NCBI GenBank assembly: GCA_020854035.1
Contig: JADZGE010000087.1
Span: forward strand, 1 to 64,000
Origin: Burkholderiales bacterium
GTDB lineage: Bacteria > Pseudomonadota > Gammaproteobacteria > Burkholderiales > SG8-41
Length of the DNA stretch: 64,000 bases
Direction: 5' to 3'
Shown piece by piece: positions 35,711-45,476 of the stretch (within the stretch, counting starts at the first letter, position 1; the number at the start of each line of letters is the position of its first letter). The notes beneath the pieces were generated by a model, which searched no databases, was not told the DNA's origin, and saw nothing but the letters and a program-made list of their open reading frames with translations. A program made the position numbers and the translations under genes.

Positions 35711-36679
35711 CTACAGCCGCAGCAGGCGCTCCGCGGTTCCGTGCGCGATCTTCTCGCGGTCGTTCTCGCTGATCGGCGCCGAGCCGAGGAAGGCGGTGCC
35801 GACCTTGTTCGACTCGTAGGGCCAGTCGACCGAGAACATGATGTTGTCGGCGCCGAGCGTGTGGATGCTGCAAAGGAGCGCCGGTACCGAGAACGCCCCG
35901 GCCGTCGTGATGGCGAGGTTCTCCCGCATGTACTCGAGCGGGTGCCGCTTGAGTCCGCGTCGCGCCGCGACGTAGCCGGTGTGATCGCCCAGCCGGTGCA
36001 TGCCGAAGGGCAGCCCCTCGCCCATGTGCCCGAGGATGATGCGCAGCCCGGGAAACCGGTCGAATGCCCCCGAGAACAGTATCCGCAGGAAATGGATGCT
36101 GGCGTCGATCGCGAAGCCCCAGGGGGCGAACGCGAGCTCCCGGTAGCCTTCCAGGTACGCGGTGGTGAACCCGGGAACCGGCGCCGCCGGGTGGACGTAG
36201 ATCGGCAGGCCGTGCGACTCCGCGCACTCGAAAAGCCCCCAGTACTTCGGGTCGTCGAGGAACACGCCCCGGGCGTGGCCGTTTACCATGGCCCCCCGGA
36301 AGCCGAGGCGCGTTATCGCGCGGTCGAGTTCCTTTACCGCGGCTTCCGGGTCCGGCGTCGGCAACGCGGCGAAGCCGGCGAATCGCGTCGGGTGCGCCTT
36401 CACCGCTTCGTGCATGAGGTCGTTCGCCTCGCGCGCGAGGGCGACGGCGGGGCCGGGATCCATGGTCTCGCACGCCGGCTGGCCGAGCGAGAGCACCTGC
36501 AGGTCGATCCCGGCGGCGTCCATCGCGGCGATCCGCCGCTCGCCGATGTCGTTCAGTTCCGCTTCGATGTCGTGGCCGACGTGCGGGCTCCGGTCCCTGA
36601 AGACGGGCTTCGCCACGTGTTTCGTCAGCTCGATCTGCATCGGCGAGGCGAAGTGTTCCTCCAGCGTGATGATGCGCAT
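35711..36679 (-). CDS. Amidohydrolase family protein (ACMSD/gamma-resorcylate decarboxylase-like)
   Basis: MRIITLEEHFASP, RFAGFAALPTPDPEAAVKELDRAI, LPIYVHPAAP, GHMGEGLPF, NIMFSVDWPYES. Confidence 0.9.
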   Translation of the reverse strand: MRIITLEEHFASPMQIELTKHVAKPVFRDRSPHVGHDIEAELNDIGERRIAAMDAAGIDLQVLSLGQPACETMDPGPAVALAREANDLMHEAVKAHPTRFAGFAALPTPDPEAAVKELDRAITRLGFRGAMVNGHARGVFLDDPKYWGLFECAESHGLPIYVHPAAPVPGFTTAYLEGYRELAFAPWGFAIDASIHFLRILFSGAFDRFPGLRIILGHMGEGLPFGMHRLGDHTGYVAARRGLKRHPLEYMRENLAITTAGAFSVPALLCSIHTLGADNIMFSVDWPYESNKVGTAFLGSAPISENDREKIAHGTAERLLRL

Positions 36680-36691
36680 GGCGCCGCCCCC

Positions 36692-37681
36692 TCAGTCGAC
36701 CCTGATGTTCGCCTTGCGCGCGACCTGGAACCACTTCTCGGATTCCGCCTTGAAGAAGGCGTCGAACTCCTCGGCGGTGCTGCCGACGGCAACGCCGCCC
36801 ATCTCCAGCAACCTCGCGCCCGCATCCGGCGTCCTGAGGAATCGCGCCGCGTCTGCGCTCACGCGCCGGACGATCTCGCGCGGCACGCCGGCCGGCATCG
36901 ACAGCCCCTGCCACGAAGCCGCGTCGAAACCCTTCAAGCCGGACTCGTCCACGCTCGGCACTTCTGGCAGCGCCGGGAAGCGCTGCTTCGTCGACACCGC
37001 GATCACCCGGAGCTTGCCGCTCTTCACGTGGGGCATGACGCCCACCGCGAGATTGAAAGCGGTCTCCACGCGGCCGGCGAGCTGGTCGGCGAGCTGCGCG
37101 CCGCCCCCCTTGTAGGTGACGAGAACGATGTCGACTCCGCCCTGCTGTTTCAGCATCTCCATCGCGAGGTGATGGCTCGCCCCGCCGCCGCTCGAAGCGT
37201 AGTTCAGGGCGCCGGGCCTGCGCTTCGCGAGCGCGAGGAGATCCCTGACGTTTCGCACCGGCAGGGCGGGGTGGACGAGCAGCAGCATCGGCATCGAGAC
37301 GACCTGCGTGACGTGCGCGAAGTCCTTGAGCGAGTCGAATGGCACGTTCGACGAGAGGCGCGAAGCCGTCGCCTGCGCGGGCGCCACCATGCACATGGTA
37401 TAGCCGTCCGGCGGGGATTTCACGCAGAGGTTCGTGCCGATGGCGCCCGAGGCGCCGGGACGGTTGTCCGGCACCACCTGCACGCCCCAGGTCTCCGACA
37501 GGGCCCGGCCGAGCATGCGTCCGAGCACGTCGGTTGCGCCGCCCGGCGGGTAGGAGAGGATCAGGCGCACCGGCTTCGCGGGATACGCCGGTGCGAGCGT
37601 CGAGTGGGTTTGCGCCAGCGCGGGCGCGAGCTGCGCCACCGCGAACGCGGCGGCGGCGAGGAGGAGGAGCGGGTTTTTCAT
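36692..37681 (-). CDS. Bug/TctC substrate-binding protein
   Basis: YPAKPVRLILSYPPGGATDVLGRML, VPDNRPGASGAIG, PPDGYTMCMV; ATGA overlap with upstream gene. Confidence 0.94.
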   Translation of the reverse strand: MKNPLLLLAAAAFAVAQLAPALAQTHSTLAPAYPAKPVRLILSYPPGGATDVLGRMLGRALSETWGVQVVPDNRPGASGAIGTNLCVKSPPDGYTMCMVAPAQATASRLSSNVPFDSLKDFAHVTQVVSMPMLLLVHPALPVRNVRDLLALAKRRPGALNYASSGGGASHHLAMEMLKQQGGVDIVLVTYKGGGAQLADQLAGRVETAFNLAVGVMPHVKSGKLRVIAVSTKQRFPALPEVPSVDESGLKGFDAASWQGLSMPAGVPREIVRRVSADAARFLRTPDAGARLLEMGGVAVGSTAEEFDAFFKAESEKWFQVARKANIRVD

Positions 37682-40464
37682 CGGGTATCCCCAGGCAAGG
37701 TAACGAACGACTCGAGCGGGTTCGGCGAGGAGTCTCGCGCGTTCAGCAGCTCCCACAGGCGCGTGGGCGTGAGCGGCGCCCTGCGCGGTCGCACGCCGGC
37801 GGCGTGCGCGACGGCATTGAGAATGGCCGGCGCGGTCGGAATGAGCGCGGGCTCGCCGATGCCCTTGGCGCCGAACGGGCCGAGCGGCTCTCCGGCCTCG
37901 ACGAGGAAGATCGTCACTTCGGGCATGTCGCCGAACGTGGGGATGAGATAGTCGTGGAGGTTGTCCGTCCTGCCCGGGACGTACTCCTCCATCAGCGCGA
38001 GGCCCATCCCCTGCGCGATGCCGCCGTGGATCTGCCCCTCGATCTGGGTCGGGTTGATGGCGCGCCCCACGTCGTGCGCGGCCCAGACGTGCCGCACCTT
38101 GACGCGCGCGAGCACGGTGTCCACTTCGACGAGCGCGAGCTGCGCTCCGAAGGCATAGGTGGCGTAGGGCGAACCCCGATGGTTCGCGTCGAGCTCGGTC
38201 GTCGGAGGGTTGTAGAACCCGGTGCCGGTCACCACCATGCCGGCCGCATCGGCTGGCAGCGCGCCGAGCGCGAGCCCGGTCGACGCGCCGCCCGCCCCGA
38301 CGGCGACGGTGCCCTTCCCGAACACGACCTGTGCGCCGGCCGATGCTCCCGCGTGCCGCCGGATCCGCGCCTTGAGGTCCTCCACCGCGAGCAGGACCGC
38401 GTTGCCCGAGATGAAGGTATGCCGCGAGGCCGAGCTTTTCCCCGCGTCGAGCGTCCTGTCGGTGTCCCCGGAGACGAGCTCGATCGCGCCGACCGGGACC
38501 CGCAGCGCATCCGCGCAGATCTGGAGGAGTACCGTGCTGACCCCCTGGCCGATGTCCACCGCGCCGCTGAAGAGCGTGATGCGCGCGCGCGCGTCGATGC
38601 CGACCTGGATCGACGAGGGATTCGGCTGGGACGTATTGCCGATTCCGTACCACATGCAGCCGATGCCGACTCCCCGGCGCGTGCGTCCGGGCGTCGCATT
38701 GAAAGCCGTAACGGCCGCGAGCTGCTCGTGCCACACCGGCTGCAGCCGCTCGAGACATGCTTTCATCCCGACGCTGTGCTCGAGCTTCTGCCCCGTGACC
38801 GTCCTGTCGCCCTCGTCGAGCGCGTTCAGCAGCCGGAACTCGAGCCGGTCCATGCCGATCGCCTCCGCGAGCTCGTCCACCAGCGCCTCGTGAACGATCG
38901 CGCACTGGGGCACGCCGAAGCCCCGGAACGCGCCACCGATCGCGTCGTTCGTGTGAACCGCGCGCGTCGTGGCGCGCAGCGCCCGGACGCGATACGGCCC
39001 CGCGGCGTGAATCGGCACGCGGCTCGCGACGATCGGGCCGCAGGACGCATAGGGGCCGGTATTGAAATCGGCGTGAAACTCGTAGCTCGCGAGCCTTCCG
39101 CTCTCGTCGCAGGTGAGCTTCGCCGCCATCACGGCCGGATGGCGTTTGGTCGTGACGCACATGCTCTCGCCGCGCGAATACGCGCACACCACCGGCCGGT
39201 CCGCGAGCCATGCGGCGACCGCGAGGACCGGCTGCAGCGACATGTCGATCTTGCCGCCGAAACCGCCGCCCACGGCGGACGGAACGATGCGAACGGCCGC
39301 GGGCTCGATGCCGAGCACCCACGCGATCTCGTCGCGGTTCATGTACGGTGTTTGCGTCGAAACGAACATCTCGATGCGATCGCCGATCCGCCGCGCCATG
39401 CCGGCTTCGAGCTCGATGTATGCGTGCTCGACGAACGGGGTTTCGAAGCGGCCGGTCACGCCGCGGCCGCCGGCCTGCGCGGTGACGTCCCCGGTGATCT
39501 GTCGCCCTTCGACGAGGACATTGCCGGCTCGCCCCGCGTGCAGTGTCATCGCCCGCGGATCGAGCGCCGCAGCAATGCCGCTCGCGGCGGGAAGCTCCTC
39601 CCAGGCGACCGGCAGCTCCGCCACCGCAAACCGCTCCACCGCGTCGCGCTCGCCCAGGAGCGCCGCGATGGCCTCGCCGCGGTAGCGAGCGTAGCCGTCG
39701 GCGAGCACGGGCTGATCGCGCAGCCTCGGAAAAACACTGAAAACGTTGTGAGGAACATCGCGCGCGGTGAGGATGCGAACCATCCCCGGGTGGCGGGCGA
39801 GAATGTCCCCGGTATCCCCGATCCGGAAGCGCGCGTGGACGAAAGGCGATCGCACGATCCGCAGGCAAAGCGCGTCGCGCGGCACCTCGTCCGCGCCGTA
39901 CTTCGCGCGTCCCGTGACGCGGGGCCAGCCGTCGACCCTCGGCAGGCGCGTGCCGACGGCGCCGGTGCTCCCGCCGCCGGCGGGCGGCGCGAGCGCGATG
40001 CGGTGCAGGCACGCCTGCACCGCTTCCACGATCTTGATGTAGCCGGTGCAGCGGCACAGCACGCCGCCCAGGGTGTCGTGGATCTCTTCGGGCGTCGGGG
40101 CGGTGCCGCGCGACGCGAGCTCCGCGGCCGCCATCAGCATTCCCGGGGTGCAGATGCCGCACTGGGTGGCGCCGGCCAGTACGAACGCTTCCTGAAGCCG
40201 GCGCAGGCGCTCGTCATGCTCGAGACCTTCGACGGTGAGCACGGCGCGTCCGCGCGCCTGGCCAAGGGAGGTGAGGCAACTGCAGACCTGCCTGCCGTCG
40301 AGCAGCACCGTGCACGCGCCGCAATCACCCGCGTCGCAACCGACCTTCGTACCGGTAAGACCGAGATCGGACCGCAGCACCTCGGACAGGCGCCGGGAAA
40401 GGGGCGCCCTCACGCGGCGCGTCTCGCCGTTCACGGTGAGCAGGCTTTCGATCTCGTCGTTCAC
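37678..40464 (-). CDS. Molybdenum hydroxylase: 2Fe-2S subunit fused to molybdopterin-binding subunit (xanthine dehydrogenase family)
   Basis: CDAGDCGACTVLLDG; CGICTPGM...CRCTGY; GGGFGGK; AFRGFGVPQ; GAKGIGEPAL; GTGA overlap. Confidence 0.93.
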   Translation of the reverse strand: MNDEIESLLTVNGETRRVRAPLSRRLSEVLRSDLGLTGTKVGCDAGDCGACTVLLDGRQVCSCLTSLGQARGRAVLTVEGLEHDERLRRLQEAFVLAGATQCGICTPGMLMAAAELASRGTAPTPEEIHDTLGGVLCRCTGYIKIVEAVQACLHRIALAPPAGGGSTGAVGTRLPRVDGWPRVTGRAKYGADEVPRDALCLRIVRSPFVHARFRIGDTGDILARHPGMVRILTARDVPHNVFSVFPRLRDQPVLADGYARYRGEAIAALLGERDAVERFAVAELPVAWEELPAASGIAAALDPRAMTLHAGRAGNVLVEGRQITGDVTAQAGGRGVTGRFETPFVEHAYIELEAGMARRIGDRIEMFVSTQTPYMNRDEIAWVLGIEPAAVRIVPSAVGGGFGGKIDMSLQPVLAVAAWLADRPVVCAYSRGESMCVTTKRHPAVMAAKLTCDESGRLASYEFHADFNTGPYASCGPIVASRVPIHAAGPYRVRALRATTRAVHTNDAIGGAFRGFGVPQCAIVHEALVDELAEAIGMDRLEFRLLNALDEGDRTVTGQKLEHSVGMKACLERLQPVWHEQLAAVTAFNATPGRTRRGVGIGCMWYGIGNTSQPNPSSIQVGIDARARITLFSGAVDIGQGVSTVLLQICADALRVPVGAIELVSGDTDRTLDAGKSSASRHTFISGNAVLLAVEDLKARIRRHAGASAGAQVVFGKGTVAVGAGGASTGLALGALPADAAGMVVTGTGFYNPPTTELDANHRGSPYATYAFGAQLALVEVDTVLARVKVRHVWAAHDVGRAINPTQIEGQIHGGIAQGMGLALMEEYVPGRTDNLHDYLIPTFGDMPEVTIFLVEAGEPLGPFGAKGIGEPALIPTAPAILNAVAHAAGVRPRRAPLTPTRLWELLNARDSSPNPLESFVTLPGDTR

Positions 40465-41309
40465 GAGGCGAGCTCGGTCGCGAGTTCGCGCACCGTTTCG
40501 TCGACCAGGGATTTCACGGCGTGGCGGCGGAACGGGGCGCTTCCCCGCACGTCGTCGATCGGCGCGAGGGCGGCAAGCTCGGAATCCGTCACGTGGAAGG
40601 CGTCGAGCCGGCGCGCGTCGGCACCCGCAAGGCGCCGTTCGGCGTCGGCAAGCCGCAGGGCGCGATCGGCGCACGCCCCGACCGCGATCCCGGCGCTTCG
40701 CACCCGCCGCGCGTCGTCGAGTTCAATCGCGACGGCGACCATGACGATCGATATCACGAGATAGCGCCTGCCGCCGAGCTTCCTGAACGTCGAGCCGTGA
40801 CGGCCACTGCGCTCGGGCACGATCACGCCACGCAGGATCTCGCCGGGCTCGAGCCCGCAGCGGCGGTTGCCAAGGATGAAATCGCCGAGCGGGACGCGAC
40901 GCTCGCCCGCCGCGCCCGCGAGCACCACGGTCGCCTCCAGCGCGAGCAGCGCCGCGACGCCATCGGCGGCCGGCGACGCGTTGCAGATGTTGCCGCCGAC
41001 CGTCCCGGCATTCTGGACCTGCCGGCCGCCGATCTCGCGCGCCGCCTGCGTCAACGCGCGCAATCGGGGCGGCAGCCCCGCCTCGATGAGCTGCGTCCAG
41101 GTCGTGAGCGCCGGAATGACCCAGCCCTCTTCCGCGCGCCGAATCGGTTCCCGGAGCGCCGCCACTCGCGAGATGTCGATCATGCCCGCGGCGCGAACGC
41201 CCTGGCCGAGCGCCGGGTAGAGATCGGTGCCGCCCGCGAGCAGCGGGAATCCGGTCTGCCGCCGCAGCCGGATCGCCTCCGCGAGGTCCGCCGCGACGAG
41301 GTAGCGCAT
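40461..41309 (-). CDS. FAD-binding subunit of molybdenum hydroxylase (CoxM/XDH subunit M family)
   Basis: FPLLAGGTDLYPAL, GGRQVQNAGTVGGNICNASPAADGVAALLAL. Confidence 0.93.
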   Translation of the reverse strand: MRYLVAADLAEAIRLRRQTGFPLLAGGTDLYPALGQGVRAAGMIDISRVAALREPIRRAEEGWVIPALTTWTQLIEAGLPPRLRALTQAAREIGGRQVQNAGTVGGNICNASPAADGVAALLALEATVVLAGAAGERRVPLGDFILGNRRCGLEPGEILRGVIVPERSGRHGSTFRKLGGRRYLVISIVMVAVAIELDDARRVRSAGIAVGACADRALRLADAERRLAGADARRLDAFHVTDSELAALAPIDDVRGSAPFRRHAVKSLVDETVRELATELAS

Positions 41310-42280
41310 CAATCGGCCTTCGCGCCGGAGAGCCGCACGATCCTGCGCCATTTTTCCGTTTCGGCCGCGAGGTGCTTCGCGAGGTCCCGCGGCGAGCCGC
41401 CGCCGGGATCGGCGCCGAGCGCGACGAGCCTGTCGCGTACTTCGGGTTTGCGCAGCATGCGGTTCACTTCGGCGTTCACCAGCGCGATGACCGGTGCCGG
41501 GGCGCCGGCCGGCGCCACCAGCGCGAGCCACGAGCTCGCCTCGTATCCGGGCACATAGGTCGCGATCGTGGGTAGATCGGGCAACGTGGCCGAGCGCTGC
41601 GCGGTGGACACGGCCAGTGCCGTCACCTTGCCCGCCCTGACGTGCGGCACCATCGCCGGCAGCGTGTTGAACATCATCTCGACCTGGCCGGAGAGCAGCG
41701 CCAGCAGCGCGGGCCCCGATCCCTTGTACGGAATGTGCACGAGATTGATGTTCGTCATCGACGTGAAAAGCACGGTCGCGAGGTGCGCGCTGGTGCCGCT
41801 TCCGCCGGTGGCGTAATTGATCGTGCCCGGCTTCGCTCGCGCTCTCTCGATCAGCTCCGGCACCGTTTTCACCCCCACCGACGGATGGACCGTGAGGACG
41901 TTGCCCTGCCGCGTCACGAGCACGACCGGCGCGAAATCCTTCTCCGTGTCGTAGGGCATCTTCGAGTAGAGAAACTGGTTGATCGCCTGCGGGCCGGGCG
42001 AGCTCATCAGCATCGTGTAACCGTCGGGGGCGCTTTTCGCGACCAGCTCCGCCCCGAGGTTGCCGCCCGCGCCCCCGCGGTTGTCCACGATGAACGACTG
42101 CCTGAGCCCCTGCTGGAGCTGGTCCGCCATCAGGCGCGCAACGATGTCGGTGCTGCCGCCCGGCGGAAACGGCACGACGATCCGCACCGGCTTCACCGGG
42201 TATTCGGCGACGCCGGCGGCGGCATGCGCGCCGCCGCTCGCGAGCGCGGCCAGCAGCGCGGCGGTGGTGGTTCGCAGCAT
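41309..42280 (-). CDS. Bug/TctC substrate-binding protein
   Basis: YPVKPVRIVVPFPPGGSTDIVARLM, IVDNRGGAGGNLG, APDGYTMLMS, ATGA overlap. Confidence 0.95.
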   Translation of the reverse strand: MLRTTTAALLAALASGGAHAAAGVAEYPVKPVRIVVPFPPGGSTDIVARLMADQLQQGLRQSFIVDNRGGAGGNLGAELVAKSAPDGYTMLMSSPGPQAINQFLYSKMPYDTEKDFAPVVLVTRQGNVLTVHPSVGVKTVPELIERARAKPGTINYATGGSGTSAHLATVLFTSMTNINLVHIPYKGSGPALLALLSGQVEMMFNTLPAMVPHVRAGKVTALAVSTAQRSATLPDLPTIATYVPGYEASSWLALVAPAGAPAPVIALVNAEVNRMLRKPEVRDRLVALGADPGGGSPRDLAKHLAAETEKWRRIVRLSGAKAD

Positions 42281-42305
42281 CGGTATGTCTCCTCGGTCAT
42301 GGTTT

Positions 42306-42944
42306 TCAAGAGGTGCGGAAGGACTTCTCCTCCTCGGTCGGCAGAATTTCGCGGCGCTCGATGCGCTCGACGAACCGGATGAAGCGATACTTGTTTTCCT
42401 TGCCGTCGATCGTCGGCATCGGCACTTTCTCGGGCAGGTGGTCGTCGAGCTTCACCACCACGAGGCACATCCCGGGCGCGCGCAGCCAGGCGCCGACGGC
42501 CTGTTCGAAGCGTTCGACATCCGTTACCGTGACGACGTTCCCGATGCCCGCGCCGCGCGCCATCGGCTCGAAGTCCACCCCGAACGCCGTCGCGCTCCGC
42601 TGCACCCCGCCCGGGCTGAACGCGCGCGTGGTGGAGAAGTAGCATTCGTTGTCGAAGACGAGCACGAGCAGGTTCTTCGGCGCATATCGTCCGAGCGTGG
42701 TGAGCATCCCGAGACCGAGGAGCATGCTGCCGTCGCCGTCGAGCGCGACCACGCGCTCTTTCGGCAGCGAGAGGGCGAGGCCGAACGCGACGGGGCTCAC
42801 GCAGCCCATGCCCTGGCGCAACAGGTTGCCGTCGCTCGGTCTGAGGTGCTGCCATTCGTAGGTCGTATCCTGGAGGTTGCAGACGACCAGGGTCTCCTCC
42901 GGGATCATGGCGGCGAGCCGCTTCAGGCAATCGAATCGGCGCAT
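42306..42944 (-). CDS. TPP-dependent decarboxylase, PP/beta subunit (sulfopyruvate/phosphonopyruvate decarboxylase-like)
   Basis: MGCVSPVAFGLALSLPKERVVALDGDGSMLLGLGMLTTLGRYAPKNLLVLVFDNECY. Confidence 0.85.
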   Translation of the reverse strand: MRRFDCLKRLAAMIPEETLVVCNLQDTTYEWQHLRPSDGNLLRQGMGCVSPVAFGLALSLPKERVVALDGDGSMLLGLGMLTTLGRYAPKNLLVLVFDNECYFSTTRAFSPGGVQRSATAFGVDFEPMARGAGIGNVVTVTDVERFEQAVGAWLRAPGMCLVVVKLDDHLPEKVPMPTIDGKENKYRFIRFVERIERREILPTEEEKSFRTS

Positions 42945-42946
42945 GG

Positions 42947-43441
42947 CTATCGCTCCAGCCCGATCCCGCGGCGCAGGATGAGCGCGACCGGGTACTTGCT
43001 GTGGAGCATGCTGCGCACGAGACGCGGCACGAACGTCGCGACATCGGCGGCGGTATCCGCCATGAGCCACGGAACGCGCAGCGCGTCGAGCACCGGCGTC
43101 ATCGACCAGCCGAGCGGCATCGCCCACCAGTTTCCCTCGCCGGGCCCGCCGCGGTGATCGAGCACCATCAGGAGCGGCACGTCGTACGCCGCATTCAGGC
43201 GCATGAGCTGGTAGGCCGAGAGCAGCATGCCGGAGTTCTCCATGAGCAGCGCGGGACGCTTCCCGGCGAGCCACGCCCCCGCGCAGATCGCCGCGCCTTC
43301 GCCTTCGTTGCTGGGGTAGATGCAGGTGAAGCGCGGGTCGCCGTCGATCTCCTTCTGCGTGGCGGACATCCCGCTCGAGGGGAAGACGCAGACGAAATCG
43401 ACCCCCGCTTCGGCGAGCGCTTCGGTGAGGGCATTCTTCAT
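42947..43441 (-). CDS. TPP-dependent decarboxylase, Pyr/alpha subunit (sulfopyruvate decarboxylase alpha-like)
   Basis: VDFVCVFPSSGMSAT...CIYPSNEGEGAAICAGAWLAGKRPALLMENSGMLLSAYQLMRL. Confidence 0.85.
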   Translation of the reverse strand: MKNALTEALAEAGVDFVCVFPSSGMSATQKEIDGDPRFTCIYPSNEGEGAAICAGAWLAGKRPALLMENSGMLLSAYQLMRLNAAYDVPLLMVLDHRGGPGEGNWWAMPLGWSMTPVLDALRVPWLMADTAADVATFVPRLVRSMLHSKYPVALILRRGIGLER

Positions 43442-43474
43442 GCAACTCGCTCCCTTGTCCGTCGCGGAAACCGC

Positions 43475-44452
43475 TCAATGTATCGACTGGGGCTCGACGC
43501 CGGCGGCTTTCGCGATCTTCGCGTATTTCTCCACCTCGGCCCTGATGAAAGCGCCGAACTCTTCCGGCGTGCCGGTCGAGGCCGCGTCGATGCCGAGCGC
43601 GGTGAAGCGCTCCCTGAGATCGGCCATCCGCGCCATTTTCGCCGTGTGCTGCGCGAGCCGGCTGACGATGTCGCGCGGCGTGCCGGCGGGCGCCACGAGT
43701 CCCCACCACGTGCTGAACTCGTAACCGGGCACGCCCGCTTCCGCGATCGTCGGCAGGGCGGGAAGCGCCGAGCTGCGCTGGGCGCCCGTGACCGCGAGCG
43801 CTCGCAACTTGCCGGCGGTGACGTGCTGCGACACGGACGAAATGCCGATGAAGGAGAGATCGACGTGGCCGCCGAGGAGATCGGCGATCGCCGGCGCATC
43901 GCCCTTGTACGGGACGTTCGTCATCTTCACGCCGGTCATCGTGTTGAACAGTTCCGCCGCGAGATGCGGAGTCGAGCCCATTCCGGTCGAGGCGTAGTTG
44001 AGACGGCCGGGCGTCGCTTTCGCGATCGCGACGAGCTGCTTCACCGACTTCGCGGGCACGCTCGGGTGCAGGACCAGGAGATAAGCGCTCTTCGCCGCGA
44101 GGCCGATCGGGGCGAAATCCCGGGTGAGATCGTAGGGAAGCTTCAGGTACAGGCTTTGCGCGAGCGCGTGCGCTCCGGCCGCGAGGAGGAGCGTGTAACC
44201 GTCGGGCGCGGACTTCGCCGCGTAATCCGCGCCGATGGTGCCACTCGCGCCGGCGCGGTTCTCGATCACGACGGAGCGTCCCGCGAGATCCGAGAGCTTC
44301 TGCCCGAGCGCGCGCCCGACGATGTCGGTGCTGCCGCCCGCCGGATACGAGACGACGATACGGATCGGCTTCGACGGGTAGCTCTGCGCGGCGGCGCCCG
44401 CCGCCGTGGAAAGCGCAAACGAAACGAGTACGAGTTTCACACCGGCTTTCAT
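43475..44452 (-). CDS. Bug/TctC substrate-binding protein
   Basis: YPSKPIRIVVSYPAGGSTDIVGRAL, VIENRAGASGTIG, APDGYTLLLA. Confidence 0.95.
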   Translation of the reverse strand: MKAGVKLVLVSFALSTAAGAAAQSYPSKPIRIVVSYPAGGSTDIVGRALGQKLSDLAGRSVVIENRAGASGTIGADYAAKSAPDGYTLLLAAGAHALAQSLYLKLPYDLTRDFAPIGLAAKSAYLLVLHPSVPAKSVKQLVAIAKATPGRLNYASTGMGSTPHLAAELFNTMTGVKMTNVPYKGDAPAIADLLGGHVDLSFIGISSVSQHVTAGKLRALAVTGAQRSSALPALPTIAEAGVPGYEFSTWWGLVAPAGTPRDIVSRLAQHTAKMARMADLRERFTALGIDAASTGTPEEFGAFIRAEVEKYAKIAKAAGVEPQSIH

Positions 44453-44477
44453 GGAACGCTCCCGTGATAGCGTGAAT

Positions 44478-45476
44478 TCAATCGCTCAGGATCTGCGCGA
44501 GCATGCCGATCCCGCGCATCCGGTCTTCGCTCGTTCCCACGAGCGCGAGCACGATTTCGTCGAGACCCGCGTCGCGATAGTCACGAACGCGCCGGCGACA
44601 CTTCACCGCATCGCCGGTGATCGTGAAGAGATCCACGGCTTCGTCCGGCACCAGCGCGCCGGCGCCGGCGAGATCGCGGCGGGCGACGGCCGCCATGACC
44701 GCGTCCTGATCGATCGGAAGACCGCTCAGCTCGAGGTTTTCCCTGATCGTCCGGTTGCGAAAGACGAAGGCGAGCTTTTCGCGGACCCGGCGCCGCGATT
44801 CGCGCGGCTCGCCCCCGGCCATGAAATAGACGTAGCCCGATTTCGCGAGGCGCGCCGGATCCCGCCCCGCGGCGCGCGCCCCTTGCGCGGCGATGGCGAG
44901 GCTGCGCGTCACGTAATCCGCGGAGAGCCCCGCTGAAACGACCACGCCGTCGGCGATCCGGCCGGAGAGCTCCAGCATGCGCGGACCCATCGCGGCGATG
45001 TAGATCGGCGGCCCGGTCCCGGCCCCGAATGCCACGCGCGCGCCCGCGAGCCTGAAGGTGCTCCCTTCCTCGTGCGCGGGTTCGGTGGTGAACAGTGCCC
45101 GAAGGGCCCGCACGTAGCCGCGAATCGCCTCGAGCGGTTTCTCCGCTTCGAATCCCGCTTCGCGCAGGAACATCGGATTGCCGGCACCGATCGCGACACC
45201 GGCGCGGCCCGGGGCGAGCTCCGCGAGGCTTGCGAGCGCCATCGCGACCGGTACCGGGTGTCGCAGGTAGGGACTGATCGCGGTCGGATAGAGGACCGCC
45301 TCGCGCGTCGCGAGCGCGATCGCCGTGGCCGTCACGAACGCCTCGCGGTAGCCGAGGTGATCGGCGATCCAGAACGATCCCGCCCCGGCCGCCTCGGCGC
45401 GCCGCGCGACCTCGGCGGTTTCGCGCACCGGCGTGAAGCCGTCGAAGCTCACGCCGAAGCGGATCGACTCAGGCAT
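44478..45476 (-). CDS. LLM class flavin-dependent oxidoreductase
   Basis: GSFWIADHLGYREAFVTATAIALAT...HPVPVAMALASLAELAPGRAGVAIGAGNP...PPIYIAAMGPRMLELSGRIADGVVVSAG. Confidence 0.9.
   Translation of the reverse strand: MPESIRFGVSFDGFTPVRETAEVARRAEAAGAGSFWIADHLGYREAFVTATAIALATREAVLYPTAISPYLRHPVPVAMALASLAELAPGRAGVAIGAGNPMFLREAGFEAEKPLEAIRGYVRALRALFTTEPAHEEGSTFRLAGARVAFGAGTGPPIYIAAMGPRMLELSGRIADGVVVSAGLSADYVTRSLAIAAQGARAAGRDPARLAKSGYVYFMAGGEPRESRRRVREKLAFVFRNRTIRENLELSGLPIDQDAVMAAVARRDLAGAGALVPDEAVDLFTITGDAVKCRRRVRDYRDAGLDEIVLALVGTSEDRMRGIGMLAQILSD

Noticed and set aside
35319-37394. 691-aa minus ORF and the 839-aa plus ORF at 35432-37951
   Set aside because: Low-complexity frames overlapping well-supported LLM, amidohydrolase and Bug genes.
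36692-40162. 1156-aa minus ORF as a single gene
   Set aside because: Only the last ~329 codons (from 37681) are a real Bug protein; the upstream part is an out-of-frame reading of the Mo-hydroxylase gene.
37339-40764. 1141-aa plus-strand ORF opposite the Mo-hydroxylase and FAD genes
   Set aside because: Antisense open frame caused by high GC; Arg/Ala/His-rich with no motifs, while the minus strand encodes clear domains.
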